64,000 nucleotides of DNA from Amycolatopsis keratiniphila subsp. keratiniphila (GTDB lineage Bacteria > Actinomycetota > Actinomycetes > Mycobacteriales > Pseudonocardiaceae). Position numbers and translations under genes: made by a program. Below are positions 8,718 to 16,821 of this stretch, piece by piece (position 1 is the stretch's first letter; every line of letters starts with the position of its first letter). Location: NCBI RefSeq assembly GCF_001620365.2, contig NZ_LQMT02000008.1, positions 62,001-126,000 of the forward strand. The letters are read 5' to 3'. The notes beneath the pieces are model-generated. The model did no database searches, had not been told where the DNA came from, and was given only the letters and a program-made list of their open reading frames with translations.

Positions 8718-9140
8718 TCACATGCAGTTCGTGAGTCCCCAGTTGTGGGTTTCCACCGGCGGGAATTGACTCGGGCTTACCGCCCAGCCGACGGTGGTCC
8801 CACCCGGGACCACGGCGCACGAGCCGACATAGGTGTAAAAGCCGTCGAATGCGACGGCTCGACCGAAGGGAGTGAGACGCAGGCGCAGCGTGCCGCAGTT
8901 GTTGTAGTACACGTAAATCGTGGTGTTCACGCCGCCGGGCTGCTCGACTGTCGTGTTGCAGGCACGTCTCTGAGACGAGACCTCGACGGTATTCAGCACC
9001 CGGGCTTTCGCTTCGGGGCCGGCGATTTCGGCCACGGGCCGACCGTCGCCGGCGAGGGCGATACCGACGGGAACCAGCGCGACACCGCAGCCGATACCCG
9101 CAGCGAGCAGGAGAAGCCGAATTCGTGCGCTGAATGGCAT
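8718..9140 (-). CDS. small secreted protein
   Basis: The 140-residue product has a Sec signal peptide: basic start (MPFSARIR), hydrophobic core (LLLLAAGIGCGVALVPVG), cleavage near IALAGDG. The mature part holds four cysteines (ACNTT, NNCG, SCAV, TNCM) that could pair into two disulphides. The family is not recognised. A clear AAAGGA ribosome site stands before the ATG at 9140. It is divergent from the AraC-type regulator gene across 200 bp, which may therefore control it. Confidence 0.7.
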   Translation of the reverse strand: MPFSARIRLLLLAAGIGCGVALVPVGIALAGDGRPVAEIAGPEAKARVLNTVEVSSQRRACNTTVEQPGGVNTTIYVYYNNCGTLRLRLTPFGRAVAFDGFYTYVGSCAVVPGGTTVGWAVSPSQFPPVETHNWGLTNCM

Positions 9141-9231
9141 AGGTTTTCCTTTCGAGTCCTTGATGCTGAGGTAGTCCTACGTCGATCGCGTCGTCAACTT
9201 TCCGGGACTACGGCATGGATGTCATTCGCAC

Positions 9232-9261
9232 TCAGTCGCCATCGCTGAGCATTCAGTCGCC
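9232..9261. promoter_or_regulatory. 21-bp-phased direct repeat upstream of the AraC-type regulator
   Basis: TCAGTCGCC occurs at 9232-9240 and again at 9253-9261, exactly 21 bp apart, 80-110 bp upstream of the AraC-type start. Two half-sites on one face of the helix are how AraC proteins usually bind, so this is a plausible operator for autoregulation or for the divergent secreted-protein gene. Confidence 0.4.
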
Positions 9262-9341
9262 GATCTTTCGACCGAATGCCTGCTGCCTTTCGCTTCCAAG
9301 GGCAGCACACTGGCCGTAGGCGATCATCGCGAAGGGGGAAA

Positions 9342-10376
9342 ATGCTCACCACGATGGACTTCCGGACCGATGACTTGCCTGTCTCGGACCGGGTCGACGC
9401 CTTTTTCGGCCGCCTCAGTGCGAACGTGCTCGTCAAGCTCCGCGGTGATCACCGGCCTGATCTGCGGTCGGATCAACGCGTGCTGAGTATGGGCGGCTTG
9501 GTCGTGTCGGCGATGACCGGCACGGTGCCGTCGATGCTCCTGCGGCGTACGCCGGCCATCGTCGCACGCGCTGACACGGAAGAGATCCGGCTGTCGTTCT
9601 CCGTGGAATCCCGGAGCATAGGGATCGGAGAGGACGACGTCGTGCTCCGCCCGGGCGATTGGTCGGTCGTGGATTCCGCGCTGCTCTACGACATCCCGGT
9701 GACAGGTGGCACCCACACCGAAACGTCACTAGGAGTGCCTTACAGCCGGATCCCCGTGCGACGAAGCCGGATCGAGCGGCTGATCGGCCACCCGCTGGAC
9801 GGAAAGTCAGGTTACGGCGCTCTCCTGGCCCAAGTGCTGACCCAGATCGTGCGGGACGCGGCCTCGTATCGCCCCGAGGACGCGGCACAGCTGGAGACAA
9901 CGGTCATGGACCTGGTGACCGCGCTCTGCTGCCGGGCTTTGGACAGTGGCTCGTCCGTGCCGTCCGAGAGCCGGCGCCGCACTCTCGTCCTCCGAATCCG
10001 AAACTTCGTGCGGGAGAACCTGCACGACCCCGGGCTGACTCCCGGTTCGATCGCCGCGGCTCACCATATCTCCCGCAGCCACCTGCACAACCTTTTCAAG
10101 GACCAGGAAGAGACGGTCGCGGCCTGGATCAGACGACAGCGCCTGGAACGGGCCGCCCATGATCTGGCCGACCCCGCCCTGCTCGACACCCCCGTGCACA
10201 CGATCGCGGCCCGCTGGGGATTTCCCCGACCGGCCGACTTCACCCGAGCGTTCCGAGCCGGCCGCGGAGTCACTCCCCGCGAACACCGCCGGCGGCACAC
10301 CAGCGCGGAAGTGGGACAGGTTTCCGCGCGAAGCCCGGGCGATCTGCTCAGCCGGCCGTCGGAGCCGGCCTCGTGA
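9342..10376 (+). CDS. AraC family transcriptional regulator
   Basis: A 344-residue regulator with an N-terminal AraC-binding-like domain (FRTDDLPVSDRVDAFF, typical of the AraC_binding_2 group) and a C-terminal double helix-turn-helix: IAAAHHISRSHLHNLFK, then IAARWGFPRPADFTRAFRAG followed by GVTPREHRRR. The ATG at 9342 is chosen because GAAGGGGG lies just upstream; a longer frame from 9276 lacks this. The inducer is unknown. The last 29 bp overlap the convergent TetR gene. Confidence 0.92.
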   Translation: MLTTMDFRTDDLPVSDRVDAFFGRLSANVLVKLRGDHRPDLRSDQRVLSMGGLVVSAMTGTVPSMLLRRTPAIVARADTEEIRLSFSVESRSIGIGEDDVVLRPGDWSVVDSALLYDIPVTGGTHTETSLGVPYSRIPVRRSRIERLIGHPLDGKSGYGALLAQVLTQIVRDAASYRPEDAAQLETTVMDLVTALCCRALDSGSSVPSESRRRTLVLRIRNFVRENLHDPGLTPGSIAAAHHISRSHLHNLFKDQEETVAAWIRRQRLERAAHDLADPALLDTPVHTIAARWGFPRPADFTRAFRAGRGVTPREHRRRHTSAEVGQVSARSPGDLLSRPSEPAS

Positions 10377-10920
10377 CCGTCTCGCGCAGTTCGGCGGCGG
10401 CCTGGGCCATGAGCTGGGAGAGGGTGGTATCCGGCTCGGCGAGCCAGCGAGGCATGGCGCGCCGATGGATCGCCAGCACCACGTCGATGATGAAGCGTGC
10501 TTTGCCGGGCTCGACGCCGCGGCGCCCGAGCGCCGGCACCAGCGCGTCGGCGATGTCGGCGAGCTTGATCAGATCGCGTTCGGCCAGTGCCGGGTTGGCG
10601 GCGATCACTCGCCCCCGGCGCAGCAGGAACTCGCGCGGGCGGAAGATCTCCTCGGCGGTTCCCAGCGCGGTCAGCAGCGCCTCGATCGGGGCGAGGTCCG
10701 GGTCGGCTGCTTCGACTTGGGCGACGAGGTGGGCCTCGAGTTCGTTGCCGGCGAAGAGGACTTCCCGCTTGTCGGGGAAGTAGCGATAGAAGGAGCGCTC
10801 CTTCAGGCCGGCGGCGTCTGCGATCTGCGCGACCGAGGTGCGTTCGAACCCCTGTGTCTCGAACAGCTCGAGCGCCGCGCGCTCGAGCCGGCCCTGTGCG
10901 TCGGCTTCCCATCTCGGCAT
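10348..10920 (-). CDS. TetR family repressor
   Basis: The 190-residue product begins MPRWEADAQGRLERAALELF and has a TetR N-terminal HTH (TSVAQIADAAGLKERSFYRYFPDKREVLF). The C-terminal ligand domain ends with HRRAMPRWLAEPDTTLSQLM. The ATG at 10920 matches the usual TetR N-terminus; an in-frame extension to 10974 would run through the operators and is unlikely. It is divergent from an NADP-dependent oxidoreductase gene. Two near-identical 19-bp operators in the 83-bp gap indicate that it represses both genes. Confidence 0.93.
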   Translation of the reverse strand: MPRWEADAQGRLERAALELFETQGFERTSVAQIADAAGLKERSFYRYFPDKREVLFAGNELEAHLVAQVEAADPDLAPIEALLTALGTAEEIFRPREFLLRRGRVIAANPALAERDLIKLADIADALVPALGRRGVEPGKARFIIDVVLAIHRRAMPRWLAEPDTTLSQLMAQAAAELRETVTRPAPTAG

Positions 10921-10934
10921 ACGCACCAGAGTAC

Positions 10935-10988
10935 GACAACAGAAGCTGTTATCGACTGGTACGGTCGATGACAACAGATGCTGTCATC
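10935..10988. promoter_or_regulatory. paired TetR operators
   Basis: Two copies of a 19-bp imperfect palindrome lie between the divergent TetR and oxidoreductase genes: GACAACAGAAGCTGTTATC (10935-10953) and GACAACAGATGCTGTCATC (10970-10988). The core is AACAG-N3-CTGTY. Centres are 35 bp apart. The symmetry, duplication and position make a TetR operator pair very likely. Confidence 0.75.
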
Positions 10989-11003
10989 AAATGGGAGATC
11001 GTC

Positions 11004-11954
11004 ATGAAGGCTCTGCAATTCGACCGGTTCGGCTCCCCGGACGTGATCGTGCTCCGCGACGTCCCGCAGCCGGAGCCGGGGCCCGGCCAGATCAGGATCG
11101 CCGTGCGGGCGTGCGGCCTGACACCGGCAGACTGGCACGTCGTCGACGGTCTCCTCGCCGACCAGCTGCCGCCGCTGCCACGCGGGCTCGGCCTCGAGGT
11201 CGCGGGCACCGTGGACGCGCTCGGCGACGGCGTCGACGGCGTCCGGATCGGCGACCGCGTGTTCGGCCCGGCCACCTTCGACGGACCGACGGCGGGCGCC
11301 GCCGAGTACGCGCTGATGCCGGCCTGGGCACACATCCCCGACGGCGTCACCGCCGAGCAGGCCGCCGCGCTGCCGATGGCGGCCGAAACGGCGTGGCGCG
11401 CGCTCGACGACCTCGGCATCCAGCCGGGTGAGCTGCTACTCGTCCACGGCGCGGGCACCACCGTGGGCGAAGCCGCGGTGCGCTTCGCGCGGCACCGGGG
11501 TATTCGGGTGATCGCCACCGCCGGGCCGACCCGGGCCGCGGCCCTGGAAGAGCTCGGCGCCCAGGTGACCGGCTACGGCGAGGGCATGGCCGAACGCGTC
11601 AGCGCATTGGCCGGAGGCCGCGTCGACCGCGCACTGGACACGGCGCCGACCGGGGGCCGGATCGACCGCGCCGACCAGCCCAGTCCGGCCGGCGGCTCGC
11701 TCCCGGCCCTGATCGAGCTGACCGGGGATCCCGACCGTGTCCTCACCGTCTCGGACTTCGCCGCCGCGGCCGGGCTGGGCGTCCGGATCACCACCGAGAT
11801 CCGCTACGACAAGATGGACGAGTTCGCCCGGCTCGCCGGCGAAGGCATCCTGGCCGTACCGGTCGCCCGCACGTACACACTCGAACAGATCCAGGAAGCT
11901 GCCGAGCTCAGCCAATCCCGCCGGCCCGGCGGCAAACTCTTGCTCGTCCTGTGA
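11004..11954 (+). CDS. NADP-dependent quinone oxidoreductase-like (MDR family)
   Basis: The 316-residue protein is a zinc-free medium-chain dehydrogenase/reductase. It starts MKALQFDRFGSPDVIVLRD, has the GroES-like fold with GLEVAGTVDALG and GDRVFG, then a Rossmann segment LLVHGAGTTVGEAAVRFAR and ATAGPTRAA. It ends QSRRPGGKLLLVL, typical of this group. It probably reduces quinones or enones with NADPH. ATG at 11004 lies 15 bp after the second operator of the divergent TetR, so expression should be induced by the TetR ligand, perhaps a toxic electrophile. Confidence 0.93.
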   Translation: MKALQFDRFGSPDVIVLRDVPQPEPGPGQIRIAVRACGLTPADWHVVDGLLADQLPPLPRGLGLEVAGTVDALGDGVDGVRIGDRVFGPATFDGPTAGAAEYALMPAWAHIPDGVTAEQAAALPMAAETAWRALDDLGIQPGELLLVHGAGTTVGEAAVRFARHRGIRVIATAGPTRAAALEELGAQVTGYGEGMAERVSALAGGRVDRALDTAPTGGRIDRADQPSPAGGSLPALIELTGDPDRVLTVSDFAAAAGLGVRITTEIRYDKMDEFARLAGEGILAVPVARTYTLEQIQEAAELSQSRRPGGKLLLVL

Positions 11955-12025
11955 TCACCTGGCGGGGGCGGTCCCGCTGCCGGACAAGTCCACCGCCAAG
12001 AGCCTGCTCCCCCGGTTACCCGGCG

Positions 12026-12065
12026 AGCGGGGCCCTCCCCGGCCAACGCCGAGAAGGGCCCCGCT
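12026..12065. terminator. bidirectional hairpin terminator
   Basis: A perfect 11-bp inverted repeat (AGCGGGGCCCT at 12026-12036, AGGGCCCCGCT at 12055-12065) with an 18-nt loop lies between the convergent oxidoreductase and protease genes. It has no T-tract, as is usual in high-GC actinobacteria. Confidence 0.65.
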
Positions 12066-12076
12066 ACAACCAAACG

Positions 12077-12796
12077 TCAGACCCCGGCGATCTGCTGGAT
12101 CCAGGGCCGGTACCGCGTGATGTTCGTGTACGCGGTCGTCGTCTGCCGGTCGCTCGTCGAGGCGACGCCGACCTGACGGCCGGAGGCGAACATCGGGCCA
12201 CCCGAGTCCCCGCCGGCGGTGATGCCGTCGCCGCGGCGCGCGCACACCGCGATGCCGCCGTTGTAGTCACGGCACGAGACCGAGGTGACCGAGACGTTGG
12301 CGACCTTCAGATAGCGCGACTGGCAGTTGATCTCCGAGCCGCACTGGCTCGTCGCGCCCCAGCCGTAGACCTGGACGGTCTGGCCGACGGAGACGTTGGA
12401 GGTGGTGCCCAGCGGCGAGTACGTCGCGTTGACCGATGTCGTCAGCTTCACGATCGCGAGGTCCGCGCTCGGGTGGCGGGTGACGGTGGAGCCGGTGGCC
12501 ATGGTGCCGCCGCTCTGCTGGTCGAGGCTGCCGATCCGGAAGGTGAACGTGCCACTGCTGGCCACGCAGTGCTTCGCGGTCAGGATGTACTGCGGCGCGA
12601 TGATCGTCGAGGTACACGTTTGCCGTCCGTTGGCGAAGAGCCTGGCCGCCCACGGGCCGCTCGTCGCGTTCTGGCCGCCGATGATCATCGGCTGGACGTC
12701 GGAGGACGGTTCCGCGGCGGACGCCACGGGAGCGGTGACGCCGAGCAACGCCGCGAAGGCGGTGCCGGCGATCAGTGCGAAAGAGCGCAGTCGCAT
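12077..12796 (-). CDS. secreted trypsin-like serine protease (S1)
   Basis: The 239-residue product has a Sec signal (SFALIAGTAFAALLGVTAPVASA), a very short propeptide, and a trypsin-like mature start around MIIGGQNATSGPWAA. The catalytic triad is visible: His76 in TAKHC, Asp112 in SADLAIV, Ser198 in GGDSGGP. Six or more cysteines match trypsin disulphides. It should be an exported endopeptidase. The short propeptide distinguishes it from the streptogrisin-type enzyme at 40.7 kb. It ends at a bidirectional terminator. Confidence 0.93.
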   Translation of the reverse strand: MRLRSFALIAGTAFAALLGVTAPVASAAEPSSDVQPMIIGGQNATSGPWAARLFANGRQTCTSTIIAPQYILTAKHCVASSGTFTFRIGSLDQQSGGTMATGSTVTRHPSADLAIVKLTTSVNATYSPLGTTSNVSVGQTVQVYGWGATSQCGSEINCQSRYLKVANVSVTSVSCRDYNGGIAVCARRGDGITAGGDSGGPMFASGRQVGVASTSDRQTTTAYTNITRYRPWIQQIAGV

Positions 12797-13077
12797 GGTT
12801 CCGACTCATTTCTGCGGCCGGGATTCGGCCGCGCGATGGGGACGGGGTGTGCTGATTCTGGGACGTGGCAAGAGAAACCGGAAACCGCCGAAAGTCGTGC
12901 AGTAGGTACTTATCTCTTCGCCGTGACCACCGCTAAGTGCCCCTCTAGGTACCGGAACCACCCACCGGCTACGACACCCGGCGTCCGTCCACTTGAGACA
13001 GATGGCGGCATAACTCCAGGGACATAACCCGGCGCCGGGGCTTCCCGAAAGCCCATCCCGCCGACAGAATCGCCACC

Positions 13078-13773
13078 ATGACCGCAGCACAGTGGACCCC
13101 GACCTACGGCGACCCCTTCGAGCCGGTTCCCTACCGTCCGGCGCGCATGCCCGAGGAAGAATCGCTGGCCACCGCCGCCGATCTGCGCCGTCGCATGGAC
13201 AGCCGCCGCACCGTGCGGATGTTCTCGACCGATCCGGTGCCCGAGCAGGTGGTCGTCGACGCCATCGCGGTGGCTTCGACCGCGCCCAGCGGCGCGCACC
13301 AGCAGCCGTGGACGTTCGTCCTCATCAAGGACGCCGCCACCAAACAACGGATTCGTGAAGCCGCCGAAGAGGAGGAACGCGTTTCGTACGAGGGCAGGCT
13401 CGGCGAGGAGTGGCTGTCCGCCTTGCGCCCGCTGGGTACCGACGCCGTGAAGACCCACCTCACCGACGCCCCGTACCTCATCGTGGTCTTCCAGCAGCGC
13501 TACTTCCTCGACGAGGACGGCACCAAGCACAAGCACTACTACGTCGACGAGTCGGTGGGCATCGCGGTCGGCATGCTCCTGACGGCGCTCCACCTCTCCG
13601 GGCTGGCCGCGTTGACGCATACGCCGTCGCCCATGCGGTTCCTCGGCGAACTGCTCGAACGGCCGCAGAACGAGAAGGCCTTCGCCGTCATCCCGGTCGG
13701 CTATCCGGCGGACGACTGCGTGGTGCCGAACCTGGTGCGCAAGTCCATCGACCAGGTGATGATCCGCCGCTGA
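13078..13773 (+). CDS. nitroreductase-fold iodotyrosine deiodinase-like protein
   Basis: A 231-residue FMN nitroreductase-fold protein: SRRTVRMFS (FMN phosphate binding), APSGAHQQPWTFVLI, and HTPSPMRFL near the C-terminus. It also carries the iodotyrosine deiodinase lid triad at exact spacing: a Glu, then a Tyr 4 residues on (ERVSY), then a Lys 21 residues further (DAVKTHL). In the known enzymes these three residues clamp the zwitterion of a halotyrosine. Reductive dehalogenation of halotyrosines, or a related aryl substrate, is therefore the best guess. It stands alone, with a hairpin terminator after it. Confidence 0.88.
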   Translation: MTAAQWTPTYGDPFEPVPYRPARMPEEESLATAADLRRRMDSRRTVRMFSTDPVPEQVVVDAIAVASTAPSGAHQQPWTFVLIKDAATKQRIREAAEEEERVSYEGRLGEEWLSALRPLGTDAVKTHLTDAPYLIVVFQQRYFLDEDGTKHKHYYVDESVGIAVGMLLTALHLSGLAALTHTPSPMRFLGELLERPQNEKAFAVIPVGYPADDCVVPNLVRKSIDQVMIRR

Positions 13774-13780
13774 GCCGGGG

Positions 13781-13816
13781 CGCGACCCGGGTGTGTACGC
13801 GCACCCGGGTTGCGCG
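13781..13816 (+). terminator. hairpin terminator after the deiodinase-like gene
   Basis: ACCCGGGTG (13785-13793) pairs with CACCCGGGT (13802-13810) around an 8-nt loop, and CGCG flanks on both sides extend the stem past a 2-nt bulge. It begins 8 bp after the stop codon. Confidence 0.6.
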
Positions 13817-13838
13817 AAACAGCGGCCAACAAGCACTC

Positions 13839-13912
13839 AAACTGCTCATTAGTGCAGTTTAATGCTCACTTTGGCGCATCTCTTGACATATCCGGCGGCG
13901 ATTGGACAAGGT
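13839..13912 (+). promoter_or_regulatory. inverted repeat and promoter of the GH109-type gene
   Basis: AAACTGC (13839-13845) and GCAGTTT (13854-13860) form a 7-bp inverted repeat. Downstream, TTGACA (13883-13888) and CAAGGT (13907-13912) with an 18-bp spacer form a good housekeeping promoter about 35 bp before the start codon. The inverted repeat lies just upstream of the -35 and may be a regulator site. Confidence 0.5.
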
Positions 13913-13947
13913 CTGGACACCGAAGGCGACACGAAGGAGTGTTCTTC

Positions 13948-15336
13948 ATGGCCGACCTGCCCTCTGTCTCCCGGCGGACACTGTTCGGCGGCGCGCTCGC
14001 CGCCGGGGCGCTCGCCGCGATACCGGCGAGCGCCACCGCCGCGGAAGAAGCCGCGATTTCGCCCCGCCGTCCCGGTCAGCGCAGCATGATCGGCGTCCCG
14101 TTCGAGCGGCACCAGACCGTCCGGATCGGGATGATCGGTCTCGGCAACCGCGGGATGTCCATGATCGGCGGCTGGAGTGCCGTCCCTGGCGCCGCGGTCA
14201 CGGCCGTCTGCGACATCCGCGCCGAGCGCGCGAAGGCCGCCGCGGACAAGCTCGCCGCCGCTGGGAAGCCGCGCCCCGCGGAGTACGGCGGGTCCGCCGA
14301 GGCCTACAAGAAGATGCTCGCGCGCGACGACATCGACCTCGTCTACATCGCCACGCCGTGGGAGTTCCACTACCCGCAGGGCAAGGCCGCGCTGCTGGCC
14401 GGCAAGCACGTCGGCGTCGAGCTGCCCATCGCCACCGAGCTCGACCAACTGTGGGACCTCGTCGACACCAGCGAGCAAACCCGCAAACACCTGTTCCTCG
14501 CGGAGAACTGCAGTTACGGCCGCAACGAGCTGGCCATCCTCAAGATGGCGCACGAGGGCGTCTTCGGCGAGGTCACCAACGGACACGGCGGCTACCTGCA
14601 CGACCTGCGCGAGCTGCTGTTCTCCGACACGTACTACACCGACGCCTGGCGCCGGAAGTGGCACACACGCAGCACGGCGAGTTTCTACCCGATGCACGGC
14701 CTCGCGCCGATCGCCGCCTGCATGGACGTCAACCGCGGCGACCGGTTCGCCACGTTGCGCGCCACGGCGACCGAGCCGAAGGGCCTCGCCGATTACCGGA
14801 AACGCCACATGCCGCCGGGTCACCCGTCGTGGAAGGAGACCTACATCAACGGCGACCTGGTGACCTGCCTGATCGAGACCGAGCAGGGCCGGATCATCCG
14901 CGCCGAGCACGACGTCAGCTCGCCTCGTCCGTACAGCCGCATCAACAGCCTCGCCGGCAGCCGCGGCATCGTGGAGGACTACCCCGCCCGGATCTACGTC
15001 GAGCCCGACCACGGCGGACACGCGTGGAAGGACTTCGGGCCGTATCGCGAGCGCCACGACCACTGGCTGTGGAAGACGCTCAAGGACGACCCGAACCTCG
15101 GCGGGCACGGCGGCATGGACTACGTGCTGCAGTGGCGGATCGTGCAGCAGATGCGCGCCGGGCTGGTGCCGGACATCGACGTCTACGACTCGGCGGCCTG
15201 GTGCTCCCCCGTGCCGTTGAGCGTCGTTTCCCTCGCTCGCGGCGGGAAACCGGTGGCGGTACCGGACTTCACGCGTGGTGGCTGGACGAAAGCCCGGCCC
15301 GGGCTGGACTCGCAGCCTTCGGAGATGCCCGGTTAA
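13948..15336 (+). CDS. Tat-exported Gfo/Idh/MocA protein, GH109-like
   Basis: The 462-residue product has a twin-arginine signal (SRRTLFGGALAAGALAAIPAS). A Gfo/Idh/MocA NAD-binding fold follows (VRIGMIGLGNRGMSMI, AVCDIR, and VYIATPWEFHYPQGKAAL), then GKHVGVELPIA. Tat export with a prebound NAD, plus the C-terminal segments EHDVSSPRPYSRIN and HGGMDYVLQWR, matches glycoside hydrolase family 109, in which NAD acts catalytically on alpha-N-acetylgalactosaminides. The substrate is inferred. ATG at 13948 follows ACGAAGGAG. The stop overlaps the convergent TetR gene by 4 bp. Confidence 0.9.
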   Translation: MADLPSVSRRTLFGGALAAGALAAIPASATAAEEAAISPRRPGQRSMIGVPFERHQTVRIGMIGLGNRGMSMIGGWSAVPGAAVTAVCDIRAERAKAAADKLAAAGKPRPAEYGGSAEAYKKMLARDDIDLVYIATPWEFHYPQGKAALLAGKHVGVELPIATELDQLWDLVDTSEQTRKHLFLAENCSYGRNELAILKMAHEGVFGEVTNGHGGYLHDLRELLFSDTYYTDAWRRKWHTRSTASFYPMHGLAPIAACMDVNRGDRFATLRATATEPKGLADYRKRHMPPGHPSWKETYINGDLVTCLIETEQGRIIRAEHDVSSPRPYSRINSLAGSRGIVEDYPARIYVEPDHGGHAWKDFGPYRERHDHWLWKTLKDDPNLGGHGGMDYVLQWRIVQQMRAGLVPDIDVYDSAAWCSPVPLSVVSLARGGKPVAVPDFTRGGWTKARPGLDSQPSEMPG

Positions 15337-15923
15337 GGCATTCCCCGCAGGTAGGCCGCCAGCGGCCGGGCGAACTGGACGACACTCGCCGGGGTGCCCG
15401 CCTCGACGCCGTCGAGGGAGCGCGCACCGGCGAAGCGGTCGAACAGCAGACCTTCGGTCAGGCTGACGAGGTCCGCGCCCGCGGTGGCGGGATCGGACGC
15501 GCCGAGGGCTTCGCACAACCGCGTCGCGTGCTCACGGGAAAACAGGGCACGCGCGAGAAGTTCGTGGAGCTCGGGGAAGCCGGCGAGTTCGATCGTCAGC
15601 GCGTAGCGGGCGGTGACGTGATGGCGGCGGCTCACCAAAAGGTCGTCGAGCCACGCCGCCATCGCCTGCGCCGCGGCGGCGTGGCCGTCGACGGCGGCGT
15701 GCGCCAGGCCGGTCAGCTGGAAGCGGTGGGCGGACGTGTCCGCGATACGCCGGACCACCGCTTCCAGCAACGCCTGGCGCGTGCGGAAGTAGTACGACGT
15801 CGAGCCGCGCGGCAGGTCCAGCCGGACGTCGACGGCGCTGTGCGTCAGGCCGCGGATTCCTTGCGAGGCGAGGATTTCCGTCGCGGCTTCGGCGATGAGT
15901 GTCCGCCGGTCAGTGGACTCCAC
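15333..15923 (-). CDS. TetR family regulator
   Basis: A 196-residue protein with a TetR HTH (IRGLTHSAVDVRLDLPRGSTSYYFRTRQALLEA, positions ~23-55) and a helical C-terminal domain. The GTG start at 15923 overlaps the end of the zapE gene by 14 nt, so the two are co-transcribed. The ligand and targets are unknown. No operator-like repeat is obvious directly before it, consistent with reading from the zapE promoter. Confidence 0.9.
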   Translation of the reverse strand: MESTDRRTLIAEAATEILASQGIRGLTHSAVDVRLDLPRGSTSYYFRTRQALLEAVVRRIADTSAHRFQLTGLAHAAVDGHAAAAQAMAAWLDDLLVSRRHHVTARYALTIELAGFPELHELLARALFSREHATRLCEALGASDPATAGADLVSLTEGLLFDRFAGARSLDGVEAGTPASVVQFARPLAAYLRGMP

Positions 15924-16785
15924 AATGGACCTTCCCGTCGGACAGCGCGGTGAGCCTGCTCCGGATCCGGTCCAGATCCGGGACTTCCGGAGGGTCGCGG
16001 AAGAGTTCGTCCAACGACGCCCGCGCGTAGACGGCCAGCTCGACGCCCTGATCGACGAGGATGTCGATCAGCACCCGGAACCGCATCGTGGCGTCGGCCC
16101 CCGCCGTCCTCAGCGGCGGAACACCGGTGATGGTCCACCGGCGGTGGCGCGCGGCCAGGTCGAGGTAGTCCCCGGTCGACATCTTCGTGGTCGCGCAGAG
16201 CTCGTCGAAACCGAACGTGACACCGGACGTCGTCTCCGGGGGCAGGCCGACGACGAATCGGCCCGGCCTGGTTCCCGGCAGGCGGTAGTCGTTCTCGCCG
16301 TCGAGGCGCACGACGTCGAGATGCGCTCGAAGCGCCGTCACGACGGTCTCGATCTTGTCGTGGAAGAGCGGATCCGGCAGGAGCCCTTCCGGCGGGTAGT
16401 TCGATGTCGCGACCAGCGTGATCTTCCGGGCGAACACCGCGTCCAGCAACCGCCGCAGGAGCATCGCGTCGCCGATGTCGTGCAGATGGAACTCGTCGAC
16501 GCACAACAGCGAGAGCCGGTCCAGCACCGCGGCGACGGCCCGGTCGATCCCGCCGAGGTCGTGCGCGGTGGATTGCAGATGCGCGAGCAGATGGTGCAGA
16601 TGCCACCGGCTCTTGCGGCCGGGCGCGGCGGCATGGAAGGCGTCGAGCAGCATCGTCTTGCCCCGCCCGACCGAACCCCACAGGTAGATGCCCCGCCGCT
16701 TGCGCGGCACCTCGTCCAGCAGCGCCGCGACGGCGATCTGCCCGGAGTCCAGCTCTATGCCCATAGAGGAATCCTCTATAGGCAT
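15910..16785 (-). CDS. zapE: AFG1/ZapE-type P-loop ATPase
   Basis: This 291-residue protein has a Walker A GSVGRGKTMLLDAF near residue 37, a Walker B LLCVDEFHLHDIG, sensor residues in TLVATSNYPPEGL, and RFVVGLPPET. This is the ZapE/AFG1 pattern, a division-associated ATPase. It is short: family members usually carry about 40-60 extra N-terminal residues. ATG at 16785 and an alternative at 16764 both fall inside a 37-bp near-perfect palindrome, so initiation may be controlled by an operator or an mRNA hairpin. It is co-transcribed with the TetR gene after it. Confidence 0.88.
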   Translation of the reverse strand: MPIEDSSMGIELDSGQIAVAALLDEVPRKRRGIYLWGSVGRGKTMLLDAFHAAAPGRKSRWHLHHLLAHLQSTAHDLGGIDRAVAAVLDRLSLLCVDEFHLHDIGDAMLLRRLLDAVFARKITLVATSNYPPEGLLPDPLFHDKIETVVTALRAHLDVVRLDGENDYRLPGTRPGRFVVGLPPETTSGVTFGFDELCATTKMSTGDYLDLAARHRRWTITGVPPLRTAGADATMRFRVLIDILVDQGVELAVYARASLDELFRDPPEVPDLDRIRSRLTALSDGKVHCGVH

Positions 16786-16789
16786 AGAG
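16753..16789. promoter_or_regulatory. 37-bp near-perfect palindrome over the zapE start codon
   Basis: Two 18-nt arms separated by one base match at 17 of 18 positions (16753-16770 and 16772-16789). Each arm contains CTCTATGCC and ATAGAGGA. It is AT-rich against the surrounding sequence and covers both possible zapE starts. It could be a repressor site or an mRNA hairpin hiding the start. Confidence 0.6.
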
Positions 16790-16821
16790 GGCCGGGCAAG
16801 CGAAGGTGATCGAGAGGACAG

